Positions 9,078-17,885 of a stretch of 64,000 nucleotides of DNA are shown one piece after another. The DNA lies in assembly GCA_963781285.1 (NCBI GenBank), contig CAWAFI010000017.1, positions 227,296 to 291,295 of the forward strand, given 5' to 3'. Source of the DNA: CAIWHR01 sp963781285 (GTDB lineage Bacteria; Pseudomonadota; Gammaproteobacteria; Burkholderiales; Casimicrobiaceae). Each line of letters starts with the position of its first letter. The first letter of the stretch is position 1. A program made the position numbers and the translations under genes. The notes beneath the pieces are model-generated. The model worked only from the letters and a program-made list of their open reading frames with translations. It was not told the DNA's origin and did not search any database.

Positions 9078-9623
9078 TCACTTGACGACGCGGAGCGCGG
9101 ACGCGGGTTCTGCGACCAGGCGCCGCAGCTTGTCGCGCGCGCGGGAGAGCCGCGACATCACGGTGCCGATCGGCACGGAAAGCACGGCGGCAATCTCGTC
9201 GTAGCGCAATTCCTCAACCGCGGCCAGCAGCAGAACTTCGCGCTGATCCACCGGCAGCCGGCCTATCTGCTGGACCATTTCCATCACCTCGATCCGTTCG
9301 ATCTGGTTCGCGCGGACCGGCGACTGCCACGCGGCGCCGCCCGGATCTGCATCGAGCGAAACGTTCAGCGCCTCGCGGCGAACCAGCGCCAGCTGGTTGA
9401 CGTGGACATTGTGCATCACCGTGAACAGCCACGCGCGCAGATCCGTTCCGGCCTGCCAGAGCCGCCGCTTTTCCCAGGCCCGTGCCAGCGTGTCCTGCAC
9501 GAGATCGTCGGCGCGGACCGCGTCGCCCGTCAACACGCGCGCATAGCGGCGCAGGCGCGGGATTGCGGCGACGAGCTCCGGATGCGGCAGCGCGGCGGCG
9601 TCGGAGGTGGCGGGCGGTCTCAC
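9078..9623 (-). CDS. ECF RNA polymerase sigma factor
   Basis: The 181-residue protein has sigma region 2 (ARVLTGDAVRADDLVQDTLARAWEKR, then LRAWLFTVMHNVHVNQ) and region 4 (LPVDQREVLLLAAVEELRYDEIAAVLSVPIGTVMSRLSRARDKLR), and lacks regions 1 and 3, so it is an extracytoplasmic-function sigma factor. The anti-sigma gene lies immediately downstream. The upstream gap holds a GTCAGAG-type inverted repeat (9637-9644 and 9696-9703) rather than an obvious copy of its own promoter. The stimulus is unknown. Confidence 0.93.
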   Translation of the reverse strand: MRPPATSDAAALPHPELVAAIPRLRRYARVLTGDAVRADDLVQDTLARAWEKRRLWQAGTDLRAWLFTVMHNVHVNQLALVRREALNVSLDADPGGAAWQSPVRANQIERIEVMEMVQQIGRLPVDQREVLLLAAVEELRYDEIAAVLSVPIGTVMSRLSRARDKLRRLVAEPASALRVVK

Positions 9624-9710
9624 GGTGACGACAAGGGGTCAGAGTTATCTGCCCTGCAAACGCGAACACCGCTGCGGTCGCGGCCCGAAATGTTGCTCTG
9701 ACCGATAAGT

Positions 9711-9743
9711 GCGGCCCGGTCCGGGGGATTCGGACCGGGCCGC
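9711..9743. terminator. Strong hairpin, candidate terminator of mgtE
   Basis: A perfect 12-bp stem (GCGGCCCGGTCC, 9711-9722, and its complement at 9732-9743) closes a 9-base loop. It stands in the 356-bp gap between the mgtE stop and the sigma-factor start, both on the minus strand. No long U-run follows on either strand, so it may be a terminator without a clear tail or another RNA structure. The rest of 9624-9979 holds no gene I can support. Confidence 0.45.
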
Positions 9744-9979
9744 TCTGGCGCAATGTTACCCCGCGCGCGCCAAACCCGCCGTCGGACCTTCGCGATGGGT
9801 GTCGGACCCTAGCCCGTCTTGGCCGGATCGTTCTCTCGCCGGATCAGCGATCGGGCAGCCCTGCCAACAGGGAGGACACCCGAGCTATTCCCGCGGATCA
9901 GGGGAACGGGTGGCGGCAGGATGGACGGCGCACGGCGCGTGGAGCGACCGCCGGGGCGCCGGAGAAAACGAGTCGCCAA

Positions 9980-11446
9980 TCAAAGAAGAAACAGCGTCGC
10001 GAGTCCGAGGAAAATGAAGAATCCGCCCGAGTCGGTCACCGCCGTGATCATCACCGACGAGCCGAGCGCGGGATCGCGCCCGAACTTCAGCATCGTCATC
10101 GGGATCAGCACGCCCATCATCGCGGCGAGCATCAGATTCAACGTCATCGCCAGCACCATGACGAGGCCGAGCGAAACGTCCTTGTAGAGGAGCATCGCAA
10201 CCAGTCCCATCACGCCGCCCCACACGAGGCCGTTGACAAGGCTCACCGTGATCTCCTTGCGAATGAGTTGCCGTGCGTTGTCCTCCGTGACCTGGCCCAG
10301 CGCGGCCGCGCGCACGATCATCGTGATCGTCTGGTTGCCCGAGTTGCCGCCGATGCCGGCGACGATGGGCATCAGCGCGGCCAGCGCGACCAGCTTTTCG
10401 ATCGATCCCTCGAACACGCCGATGACGCGCGAAGCGATGAACGCGGTGACGAGGTTGATCGCGAGCCACGCCCAGCGGTTCTTGAACGACGCCCACACCG
10501 AGGCGAATACGTCCTCCTCTTCGCGCAGGCCAGCCTGAGCGAGCAGGTCCTCCTCGCCGCTCTGCCGGACGAAATCGAGCACCTCGTCCACCGTCACTCG
10601 ACCGACCAATCTGTCGTTGGTGTCGACCACCGGTGCCGAGACCAGGTCGTAGCGCTCGAACGCGGATGCAGCGACGTCGGCCTTCTCGTGCTGCAGCAGC
10701 TTGACCGCCGGCGGCTGCATGATCGCCCCGACCATCGTCTCGGGATCAGTGACGATCAGCTTGTTGACCGGCAGCACGCCGAGCAGCTTCTCGTCGCGAT
10801 CGACGACGAAGAGCTGGTCGGTCTGGCTCGGCAGTTCATCCATCCGTCGCAGGTAGCGCAGCACGACTTCGAGAGTCACGTCAGGGCGCACGGTGACGTC
10901 CTCGAAGTCCATCAACGCACCGACCATGTCGTGGTCGAAGGACATCGCCGCCCGCAACTGCTCGCGCTCATCGACCGGCAGGCTCTGGAACACATCGTCC
11001 ATCACCTCCTGCGGGAGGTCCGGTGCCAGCTCCGCGATCTCGTCGGCCTCGAGGGTTTCCGTCGCGGCGACGAGCTCCTCGGTGTCCATCGACGAGATCA
11101 GCGATTCACGTACGGCGTCGGAAACCTCGAGCAGGATGTCACCGTCGCGCGAGGCGCGGACAAGGTCCCAGATGTAGAGCCGCTCGTCGAGCGGGAGCGC
11201 TTCGAGGATGTACGCGATGTCGGCCGGGTGCAGGCGGTCGAGCTTGCGCTGCAGCGCCGCCTTGCTCTTCTTGTAAACGGCGCTCTCCGCGAGCTCCGCG
11301 CCGGCGTTGTTTTCCCGCTGGTCGACGACCAGCCCTTCGACCAGCCGGTGCTTGCGCAGCAGCGCCGTTACTTCGGCGAGCGCATCCTGCACGCTCCCAC
11401 GCGCCTCGGGCCGTTCGGTATCGGCGTGGTCGAGGATCTCAGGCAT
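9980..11446 (-). CDS. mgtE: Magnesium transporter MgtE
   Basis: MgtE is a Mg2+-gated magnesium channel of the inner membrane. The 488-residue protein has the N-terminal helical domain (DRLHPADIAYILEALPLDER, ELAPDLPQEVMDDVFQSLP), two CBS domains (roughly residues 170-300, including LFVVDRDEKLLGVLPVNKLI and APVVDTNDRLVGRVTVDEVLDFV) and a C-terminal domain of five membrane helices. The pore signature GIGGNSGNQTITMIVRAAAL and the acidic SVLIPMTMLKFGRDPALGSS region follow. The family's length is normal. A hairpin 240 bases downstream may end the transcript. Confidence 0.96.
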   Translation of the reverse strand: MPEILDHADTERPEARGSVQDALAEVTALLRKHRLVEGLVVDQRENNAGAELAESAVYKKSKAALQRKLDRLHPADIAYILEALPLDERLYIWDLVRASRDGDILLEVSDAVRESLISSMDTEELVAATETLEADEIAELAPDLPQEVMDDVFQSLPVDEREQLRAAMSFDHDMVGALMDFEDVTVRPDVTLEVVLRYLRRMDELPSQTDQLFVVDRDEKLLGVLPVNKLIVTDPETMVGAIMQPPAVKLLQHEKADVAASAFERYDLVSAPVVDTNDRLVGRVTVDEVLDFVRQSGEEDLLAQAGLREEEDVFASVWASFKNRWAWLAINLVTAFIASRVIGVFEGSIEKLVALAALMPIVAGIGGNSGNQTITMIVRAAALGQVTEDNARQLIRKEITVSLVNGLVWGGVMGLVAMLLYKDVSLGLVMVLAMTLNLMLAAMMGVLIPMTMLKFGRDPALGSSVMITAVTDSGGFFIFLGLATLFLL

Positions 11447-11589
11447 GACGGATGCGCGGTCAAGGCGTGTGTGCGGTGGATGGAAGCCGCCGGCATTCTA
11501 TGCGCAATCTCCGGCGCCGGACACCCTGATGGCACCAGCTTCCTCCAGCGGAATGACGCGCGGCGCCGCGGCCGAGTGACGCGCAGTTG

Positions 11590-12291
11590 TCAGGGCACCT
11601 GCGCCGCCGGCATCCGCGCCAGGATCGTCGCCACGCGCCCGGCGAGATAGGCCGATGCGGGATTGCGCTCGAAGAGGCGTGGGGCCGGTGCCATCGCTGC
11701 GAGCCGCGCCGCCTGCTCGGTCGAGAGCTGCGCCGCGCGAACGCCGAAGTAGCGCTGCGCCGCGGCCTCAGCGCCGAATACGCCATTGCCCCATTCGATC
11801 ACGTTGAGATAGAGCTCGAAAATTCGCTCCTTCGGCAGCATCGCCTCGAGCAACACGGTGATGACCGCCTCCTCGAGCTTGCGCCAATAGCTTTTCGACG
11901 GCGACAGGAACAGGTTCTTGGCGAGCTGTTGCGTGATCGTCGAGCCGCCGGCGACGATGCGGCCCTTGCGCAAGTTCTTCTCCTGTGCTTTTTCGATACC
12001 CTCCCAGTCGAAGCCCGAATGGTCGGCGAACTTCGCGTCCTCGGCGGCGATCATCGCCCGTTTGAGCGGCAAGGCAATCCGGGCGTAGGGCACCCACAGG
12101 TAGCGCACTTCGAGTTTGCGGCCCTTCTCGCGTGCCTCCTCGAGCCGCTGTGCCATGAAGGCTGTCTCGCGCGGCGGGTAGTACCGGTACCAGCCGACAT
12201 GCGCGGCGATCCATCCCGTCCACAGGACCGAAATCGCGACGAGCACGCCGATGACGCGCAGCGCCCAGCGGCCAACAAAAGCACGCGCCAT
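11590..12291 (-). CDS. mtgA: Monofunctional biosynthetic peptidoglycan transglycosylase
   Basis: MtgA polymerises lipid II into glycan strands at the inner membrane. The 233-residue protein has one N-terminal membrane helix (WALRVIGVLVAISVLWTGWIAA) and the GT51 motifs: AMIAAEDAKFADHSGFDWEGI with the catalytic Glu, GGSTITQQLAKNLFLSPSKSYWRKLEE, and LPKERIFELYLNVIEWGNGVFG. No transpeptidase domain follows, so it is the monofunctional form. In many betaproteobacteria the biosynthetic aroE gene lies next to mtgA and tonB; here that gap holds only a 26-bp inverted repeat. Confidence 0.95.
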   Translation of the reverse strand: MARAFVGRWALRVIGVLVAISVLWTGWIAAHVGWYRYYPPRETAFMAQRLEEAREKGRKLEVRYLWVPYARIALPLKRAMIAAEDAKFADHSGFDWEGIEKAQEKNLRKGRIVAGGSTITQQLAKNLFLSPSKSYWRKLEEAVITVLLEAMLPKERIFELYLNVIEWGNGVFGAEAAAQRYFGVRAAQLSTEQAARLAAMAPAPRLFERNPASAYLAGRVATILARMPAAQVP

Positions 12292-12304
12292 GGCGAATGG
12301 GAGG

Positions 12305-12387
12305 GGAAGTAGGGTCAGACTCGACTTTTCCCGCTACGCAGAAACTCTCGATGCCGGCACTGAAAAGTCGAGTCTGACCCTACTTCC
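12305..12387. repeat. Perfect 26-bp inverted repeat (REP/BIME-like)
   Basis: The arms at 12305-12330 and 12362-12387 are exact reverse complements, core AGGGTCAGACTCGAC, separated by 31 bases. The motif GGGTCAGA recurs in weaker form at 9636-9643, with its partner at 9696-9703. GTCAGA-type palindromes are commonly scattered between genes in betaproteobacteria. It lies between the mtgA start and the tonB stop and could also form a very stable RNA hairpin in the tonB-mtgA transcript. Confidence 0.85.
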
Positions 12388-12422
12388 AGCGGCACCGCAA
12401 TGCGCAATGTGCCCACCCCGGC

Positions 12423-13637
12423 TCATTCGCTGCGCAGCTCGTCGCCCTTGGTGAACGACCACGTCCGCGTGATGTGCAGGACGTCGGTGTCGCGCCGGAT
12501 GTCGGGAGGGAACGACGCGAACGGCCCGGCCATCTCGACGATCTTCACCGCGGCGGCGTCGAGCACGCGCTGGCCTGACGAGCGATTGATCTCCACGTGC
12601 TCGACACTGCCGTCGGCGCGGATCGACACGGTGATCAGCAGGTTGCCGTAGAGCTTCAACTGCCGCGCCGCTTCCGGATAGTTGAGATTGCCCACCCGCT
12701 CGACCTTGAGCCGCCAGTCTTCGACATAGCGCGCGAACCGGTATTCCTCGGCCCGTGCACCGACGAAGCGCCGCTTCGGCCGTTTCTGGTAGGCGTCCAT
12801 GTCCTTCGCGATCTGCGCCTCCAGCCGCATCGCTTCCAGCGTCCGCTGCATCAGCTCGGTCGCAGTCGGCAACTCCTTCGGCTCGCTCGCATCCGTCGCC
12901 TTTGGCACCGCCGGCGCGGCCGGCACGCTCTTGAGGCGGGTCATCAGCTCCTTTGTCTCCCGCTCCAGCGTCTGCACCTTCCGCGTCGCAACCGTGAGCT
13001 CGGCGTTCGCGCTCTCCCGCGGCAGCACCGGCAGCGGGGTCTTCGCGCGGCGGTCGGCATCCGTATTGCCTCCGCCATCGAGATGCGCCTGTGCGAGGAT
13101 GTCGGCCTTGGTCGGCTTGCTCGGCGACTTGGCGTTGACGAGCGCGACCTCGAGCGGTGGCCCACGGTCGAGCATCTTCTGCAGGTCGAATGGCTGGAAC
13201 CTGATCGCGAGCAGCACCACGTGAATGGCAATCGAGATGCCGAGCGTGTAGCGGAACAACTGGTTGGCGCGATCGCCCGTGTCGAGATCGGGAATCCACG
13301 CGGGAGCCGGGGTCGCCGCTGCGCCGCCGGACGCCTCCGATCCTTCGGCAACGACCAGCGGCACAGCGCGGGAAGGGCGCCGCGGCGTTCGGTGCGCGGA
13401 GCCGGGGCCGCGGCTCGACGGGGGCTTCGTCCCGCCCGCCGCCGCCGCACTCGGCGCGCGCACAACCTTTGGCGGTGCCGGCACCTTGTCGACAATGCCT
13501 GGGGGCGTCGTCGCGCGTGGCGTGGCTGCCTTCTTCTTCCCCGCCGCCGGACCGCGCGCAGCCGCCGCCGGCGCCACCGTTTCCGGCGTCGGTGCGACAA
13601 GCGGCAAGGTCTTGGACGAGGCGGGTCGGCGCGGCAA
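12423..13637 (-). CDS. TonB-family energy transducer
   Basis: TonB proteins pass proton-motive energy to outer-membrane receptors. The 404-residue frame has a long Ala/Pro/Lys-rich N-terminal part, a membrane helix near residues 132-150 (YTLGISIAIHVVLLAI), a coiled linker (TRKVQTLERETKELMTRLKS) and the C-terminal TonB fold (VGNLNYPEAARQLKLYGNLL, SVEHVEINRSSGQRVLDAAAVKIVEM, TWSFTKG). The frame opens with TTG at 13637, and about 130 residues before the anchor is unusual. The true start may be further downstream; no ATG is available there, so GTG or TTG must be used. Confidence 0.85.
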   Translation of the reverse strand: MPRRPASSKTLPLVAPTPETVAPAAAARGPAAGKKKAATPRATTPPGIVDKVPAPPKVVRAPSAAAAGGTKPPSSRGPGSAHRTPRRPSRAVPLVVAEGSEASGGAAATPAPAWIPDLDTGDRANQLFRYTLGISIAIHVVLLAIRFQPFDLQKMLDRGPPLEVALVNAKSPSKPTKADILAQAHLDGGGNTDADRRAKTPLPVLPRESANAELTVATRKVQTLERETKELMTRLKSVPAAPAVPKATDASEPKELPTATELMQRTLEAMRLEAQIAKDMDAYQKRPKRRFVGARAEEYRFARYVEDWRLKVERVGNLNYPEAARQLKLYGNLLITVSIRADGSVEHVEINRSSGQRVLDAAAVKIVEMAGPFASFPPDIRRDTDVLHITRTWSFTKGDELRSE

Positions 13638-13726
13638 GGAAGCGGAAGCGCGTTATGTCAATGTCTTATTGTAGCGTGCTGTAGGATACGGCCACTGCGC
13701 GCCTTGGACCTGGACACGCCCGGCGC

Positions 13727-15568
13727 CTATGCGGCGGGGCCGGCGTAGCGGCATTCGACCGTTGCCGCGAGGAGGTCGATGCGCCCGATACCGATCCTTA
13801 CCGGCGTCTCGGGCGCAAGCGCCGGCAGATCGTGCAGGCGCAGGGTCAGCGGCAACCGGTCGAAGCGCACGATATTCTCGCGGACCACCGTCGCCGTCAT
13901 CTCGCCGACCTGTTCCTGCAGCAGCCAGCGCAGGCACCAGTAGTGCTCCATCCGGTCCTGGAATGCCGCGTAATTCGAGTAGGTCGCCTCAAAATCGGCG
14001 AGTACCGCGTAAAGTTCGGCGTCGTTCTCGGCGTACGGTGGCTTTTCGCCGGCAAGGGTTGCCAGCAGTTGCCGCTGGTTGACGAGGTCGCTGTAGCGGC
14101 GCAGCGGCGAGCTCGCCCACAGGTAGTGCGAAAGCCCCAGCCCCTGGTGCTCGGCCGGGCGCGTGCTCATCTTCACCTTCCCGTTGCCCTGCGTCCGGTA
14201 CAGCCCGGCGACACGCGCATCGGCGAGGTGCTTACCCCAGCTGCTGTTGACGAAGATCATCAGCTCGGACACGACCTTGTCGAGCGGGCTGCCGCGCGGC
14301 CGCGGCACGATGGTGACCTTGCCGTCCGGCGCCGCGTCCCAGTCGACGTAAAAGCTGTAGTCGACACGTGTGAAATCGGGCTTGCCGCGCGCCGCGAACA
14401 GCGCCTGCGCGAATGTCCACAGCACACGAAGCTCCTCCGTCCACGGCGGATCGGACGGCGACGGCAGTGGGTTTGCGAACGCCTCGCCGATCGCGTCGAG
14501 GCGCAAGTTGGCGGCGACCGGCACGCGGTTGATGCGCGTAGCGTGCCGAATCAGCGCTCCGGCCGGCGCCACTTCGCAATACATCGACAACGCGGGCGGC
14601 GCGTGTCCCTCGGCAAGCGTGAGCGCCGCGACGATCTCCTCGGGCAGCATCGTAATCTTGCGCCCCGGCATGTACACGGTCGACAGCCGGCTCCGCGCGA
14701 CGCCGTCCAGCATTGATGCGCGCGGTATCACGAGCGCGGGCGCCGCGATGTGGATGCCGACTTCGCGATTTCCGTTCGGCAGCTCGCGCACCGAGAACGC
14801 GTCGTCGATCTCGGTGGTCGTCGCATCATCGATCGAGAATGCGCGGGCCTCCGCGGTTGGCAGATCCGGTAGCGCCGGCGGCGGACCATACGAGAGGAAT
14901 GCGACGCCCTGCGGAAACGCCTGTGCCAGAAACGCACCATAGTGATAGTCGTGTGACGACGGGATTGCGCCGCATTGTGCGAGCAGCGTCACCGGATTCG
15001 TCTGCAGCGCGTTGCACGCCGCGGCGAGCGCCTTCCATTCGAGCGCGTTCTTGTCCGGCTTGTGCAGCAACATCGGCAGTTTCGCGCGGAGCGCAGCGGG
15101 CAGCCGAAGAGCGCGCAGTTCGTCTTCCCATGCCGCCATCTGCTCGCCTTCGCGCTTCTTGCGCTCGACTGACGCAAGCGCCGATTGGAGCGCGGCGGGC
15201 GGCGCCTTCCGGTAGCGGCCTTTGCCGCGCTTGTAGAAGTACATCGGCGCCGCGGCGAGCGCGACGGCGACCGCTGCCGCCTCCGGGGGTCGCGGCGCAT
15301 GGCCGTAATACTCGCGCGCAAGCTCGGCGAAGCCGAACTCCTCTTCGCCGCACACTTCCCACAGGAAATTCGGATCGAGCTCTCCGGCGAGCTTCTGCGC
15401 TTCGGCGTTGAGCACGGACGGCGACGGCTCCGCAAAACGCAGCAGAACTGCCGCCGCCTTGAGCTTAAGGCGCTTGCCGGATGCCGCTTCGACCTGCAGC
15501 GACGCGTCGTTGTCGGCGAGGACGGTACCGGCCTTCAACTGGCCGTCGTCCTCGAAGAAGACGTGCAT
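13727..15568 (-). CDS. RNase II/RNase R family exoribonuclease
   Basis: This 613-residue protein degrades RNA 3' to 5'. The RNB catalytic core is clear: RAFSIDDATTTEIDDAFSVREL holds the metal-binding aspartates, followed by VGIHIAAPALVIPRASMLDGVARSRLSTVYMPGRKITMLPEEI. A later YLWASSPLRRYSDLVNQRQLLA and a short S1-like end (LRLHDLPALAPETPVRIGIG) complete it. It is shorter than RNase R (about 800) and lacks its long S1/basic tail, so it resembles the betaproteobacterial VacB-like group next to tonB. Start ATG 15568. Confidence 0.93.
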   Translation of the reverse strand: MHVFFEDDGQLKAGTVLADNDASLQVEAASGKRLKLKAAAVLLRFAEPSPSVLNAEAQKLAGELDPNFLWEVCGEEEFGFAELAREYYGHAPRPPEAAAVAVALAAAPMYFYKRGKGRYRKAPPAALQSALASVERKKREGEQMAAWEDELRALRLPAALRAKLPMLLHKPDKNALEWKALAAACNALQTNPVTLLAQCGAIPSSHDYHYGAFLAQAFPQGVAFLSYGPPPALPDLPTAEARAFSIDDATTTEIDDAFSVRELPNGNREVGIHIAAPALVIPRASMLDGVARSRLSTVYMPGRKITMLPEEIVAALTLAEGHAPPALSMYCEVAPAGALIRHATRINRVPVAANLRLDAIGEAFANPLPSPSDPPWTEELRVLWTFAQALFAARGKPDFTRVDYSFYVDWDAAPDGKVTIVPRPRGSPLDKVVSELMIFVNSSWGKHLADARVAGLYRTQGNGKVKMSTRPAEHQGLGLSHYLWASSPLRRYSDLVNQRQLLATLAGEKPPYAENDAELYAVLADFEATYSNYAAFQDRMEHYWCLRWLLQEQVGEMTATVVRENIVRFDRLPLTLRLHDLPALAPETPVRIGIGRIDLLAATVECRYAGPAA

Positions 15569-15797
15569 GGGATTTTCGGGCGGACACGGCCGCTTGCGCG
15601 CCGCTTGGGAGCCGCATTATAGCCCGAGGCCGGATTCGGCCCACGGCGAACACATTCGCCCCCACCCCCTCCGCTAACGCTTGTGAAGTCGCATCGTATC
15701 CAATTGAATAATTAATCGAAATCATCTCTTGCGGGCGCTGCTGATCCCCGCGCTCCGGATAGATATCGGGCGGGTATTGACATTATTGTGGAACTTT

Positions 15798-15812
15798 GTT
15801 CTAATTCGGAAC
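15798..15812. promoter_or_regulatory. Candidate IclR operator ahead of the first IclR gene
   Basis: GTTCTAATTCGGAAC is an imperfect palindrome of form GTTC-NN-ATT-NN-GAAC, 26 bases upstream of the IclR ATG at 15839. The same form recurs upstream of the second IclR gene at 38713-38727. IclR regulators of aromatic-acid catabolism are known to bind 15-bp boxes of this general shape. It lies in the 270-bp divergent gap between the RNase II gene and the IclR gene. Confidence 0.55.
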
Positions 15813-15838
15813 ACAATCACCGTTAATGGAATGTGACG

Positions 15839-16669
15839 ATGGCAGGAAGCCTCATCGACCGCGCCTTGGGCATCCTCGAATGCCTCGCGCAGAACGCTCG
15901 CGGATTGCCGCTGCAGGAGATCGCGCGTCACCTCGACATCCCGAAAAGCGCCGCCCACCGGATACTGGGCGAGCTTGCCCGCCGCCGTTACGTGCGCCAG
16001 GATCCGGCGACCGGCCGCTACCTGCTGACGACCCGACTTACCTCCCTCGGCTTTCGTTATCTGGCCGACAGTGGCGTCGTCGACATCGCCCAGCCCGTGC
16101 TGGACCGGCTTGCCGTCGAGACCGGAGAACTTGTCCGGCTCGGCATCATCGACGGCGACCGGCAGACCTGGGTCGCAAAGGCACAGGGCGCGCGATCGGG
16201 CTTGCGCTATGACCCCGACATGGGCATGGAGGCGCCGCTGTCGTGCACGGCCTCCGGCCATGCGTGGCTCGCCTGCCTCACCGACGACGAGGCGATCGCG
16301 CTGGTCGTGCGCCAGGGCTTCGGCCTTCCCGACGAATACGGCCCGAACGCGCCGAGAACGATCAAGGAACTGCAAGCACGGCTCAAGCTCGCGCGCGAGC
16401 GCGGCTACAGTTGGGTTGTCGACAGCTCCGCCGCCGGTACCGCGGCGATGGCGGCGGCGATCCGCCATCCGTCAACGCACGGCATTGTCGGCGTAGTCAG
16501 CGTTGCGGGGCCGAGCGTGCGCCTCACCGAAGCGCGGATGCATGCGCTGGCGCCGATGATGTTGGTGGCCGTGACCGATCTGGCCGAGGCCTGTGACGGC
16601 TCCGATTATCTGATGCAGGCAAGCCGCTCGTTCGAGCAGCGTGCCCATGCGCGTCCCGCATCCGCGTGA
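15839..16669 (+). CDS. IclR-family transcriptional regulator
   Basis: The product (276 residues from ATG 15839; a GTG at 15833 is also in frame) has a winged-helix N-terminus (LIDRALGILECLAQNARGLP, LQEIARHLDIPKSAAHRILGEL, YVRQDPATGRYLLTTRL) and the IclR effector-binding domain (TGELVRLGIIDGDRQTWVAKA, MEAPLSCTASGHAWLA, RGYSWVVDSSAAGTAAMAAAI, VGVVSVAGPSVRLTE). It directly precedes an acyl-CoA dehydrogenase and a CoA-transferase on the same strand and probably controls them. A palindrome at 15798-15812 suggests autoregulation. Confidence 0.92.
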   Translation: MAGSLIDRALGILECLAQNARGLPLQEIARHLDIPKSAAHRILGELARRRYVRQDPATGRYLLTTRLTSLGFRYLADSGVVDIAQPVLDRLAVETGELVRLGIIDGDRQTWVAKAQGARSGLRYDPDMGMEAPLSCTASGHAWLACLTDDEAIALVVRQGFGLPDEYGPNAPRTIKELQARLKLARERGYSWVVDSSAAGTAAMAAAIRHPSTHGIVGVVSVAGPSVRLTEARMHALAPMMLVAVTDLAEACDGSDYLMQASRSFEQRAHARPASA

Positions 16670-16708
16670 TGATCGGATCGCCTCATCCCTAATTACCGAG
16701 AGCACACC

Positions 16709-17881
16709 ATGGAATTTGCACTGAGCGACGAGCAGCAAATGCTGGTCGGAACGGTCCGCCGTTTCATCGATACGGAATTGCTTCCGCTCGAGGACGAAAT
16801 CGAGCGCGACGGCCGCCTCGCGCCGGCAAGGGCGAAGGAGATCTTCGAGAAGTCGCGCTCCCTCGGCTTTTACGCGATGAACATTCCCGAACAGTATGGC
16901 GGCGGCGGTCTGTCCGCCGTCGACACGATGCTGGTCGAGGAGCAGTTCGGCCGCACGAAGGACATTCTGATCCGCCGCGCGTTCGGCAACGTCTACGAGT
17001 CGCTGCTCGAGGGAACCGACGCGCAGAAGGCCCGCTGGTTGCTGCCGGCGGTGAAAGGCGAGCGCACGTGCTCGATCGCGATCACCGAGCCCGGCGCCGG
17101 ATCGGATGCCGCCGCGATCAAGACTCGCGCTGTCCGGGAGGGCGACGGCTGGCGGCTTTCCGGCGGCAAGCACTTCATCAGCGACGGCGAATTTTCCGAC
17201 TTCTTCATCGTGTCTGCGGTCACCGATCCGGCGGCCCGGCCGCGGCACGTCTCGCTCTTTCTGGTGGACAAGGGGATGCCCGGATTCACGATCGGGCGCG
17301 ACCAGCCGATGATGGGACTCACCGGCACGAGCCACCTCGAGCTCGTGTTCGACGACGTACCGCTCACCCGCGAGCACCTGCTGGGCAAGGAAGGCGGCGG
17401 CCTGCGTCTTGCCTACGAGACTCTGGGACGCGTGCGGTTGGCGCAGGTCGGCGCGCGCGCCGTCGGCAAGGCAACGCGGCTGATGACGCTGATGACCGAC
17501 TACGCGAACGAACGCAAGCAGTTCGGCAAGGCGATCGGCGAGTTCCAGATGATCCAGCAGATGATCGCCGACAGCGCCATCGAGATCAACGCCGCGCGGC
17601 TGATGCTGCTGCGCGCCGCCTGGGAGATCGACCAGGGGCGCGACGCACGCGACTGGATCTCGATGGTGAAGATCGAGGCAGCCGAAACGCTTGGGCGCGT
17701 CGCCGACCGCGCGGTGCAGGTCTTCGGCGGGATGGGCTACTGCGAGGAGTTGCCGGTGGCCCGGCTCTATCGCGATGCGCGGATCTACCGGATCTTCGAC
17801 GGCACCTCGGAAATCCATCGGACCGTCGTCGCCAAGAGCGCGCTGAAGAGCGGCGCAGCCTTGTGGGACATCGGAGCCTGA
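16709..17881 (+). CDS. Acyl-CoA dehydrogenase
   Basis: This FAD enzyme oxidises acyl-CoA thioesters to 2,3-enoyl-CoA and passes electrons to ETF. The 390-residue protein shows the N-terminal helical domain (FALSDEQQMLVGTVRRFIDT), the middle beta domain (CSIAITEPGAGSDAAAIKTRA, WRLSGGKHFISDGEFSDFFIV) and the C-terminal domain with ALxYA-type dimer region, YANERKQFGKAIGEFQMIQ, and VQVFGGMGYCEELPVARLYRDARIYRIFDGTSEIHR; the Glu-containing RIFDGTSEI segment matches the usual family signature. Substrate chain length cannot be read. Four bases separate it from the CoA-transferase, so they are an operon. Confidence 0.95.
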   Translation: MEFALSDEQQMLVGTVRRFIDTELLPLEDEIERDGRLAPARAKEIFEKSRSLGFYAMNIPEQYGGGGLSAVDTMLVEEQFGRTKDILIRRAFGNVYESLLEGTDAQKARWLLPAVKGERTCSIAITEPGAGSDAAAIKTRAVREGDGWRLSGGKHFISDGEFSDFFIVSAVTDPAARPRHVSLFLVDKGMPGFTIGRDQPMMGLTGTSHLELVFDDVPLTREHLLGKEGGGLRLAYETLGRVRLAQVGARAVGKATRLMTLMTDYANERKQFGKAIGEFQMIQQMIADSAIEINAARLMLLRAAWEIDQGRDARDWISMVKIEAAETLGRVADRAVQVFGGMGYCEELPVARLYRDARIYRIFDGTSEIHRTVVAKSALKSGAALWDIGA

Positions 17882-17885
17882 AGCG

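Noticed and set aside
10268..11650. Long open frame on the plus strand opposite mgtE
   Set aside because: It is antisense to a clear MgtE protein, has no recognisable motif and an Arg/Asp/His-heavy composition typical of high-GC shadow frames.
13832..14716. Plus-strand frame opposite the RNase II gene
   Set aside because: Composition typical of a shadow frame; the RNB catalytic motifs are on the other strand.
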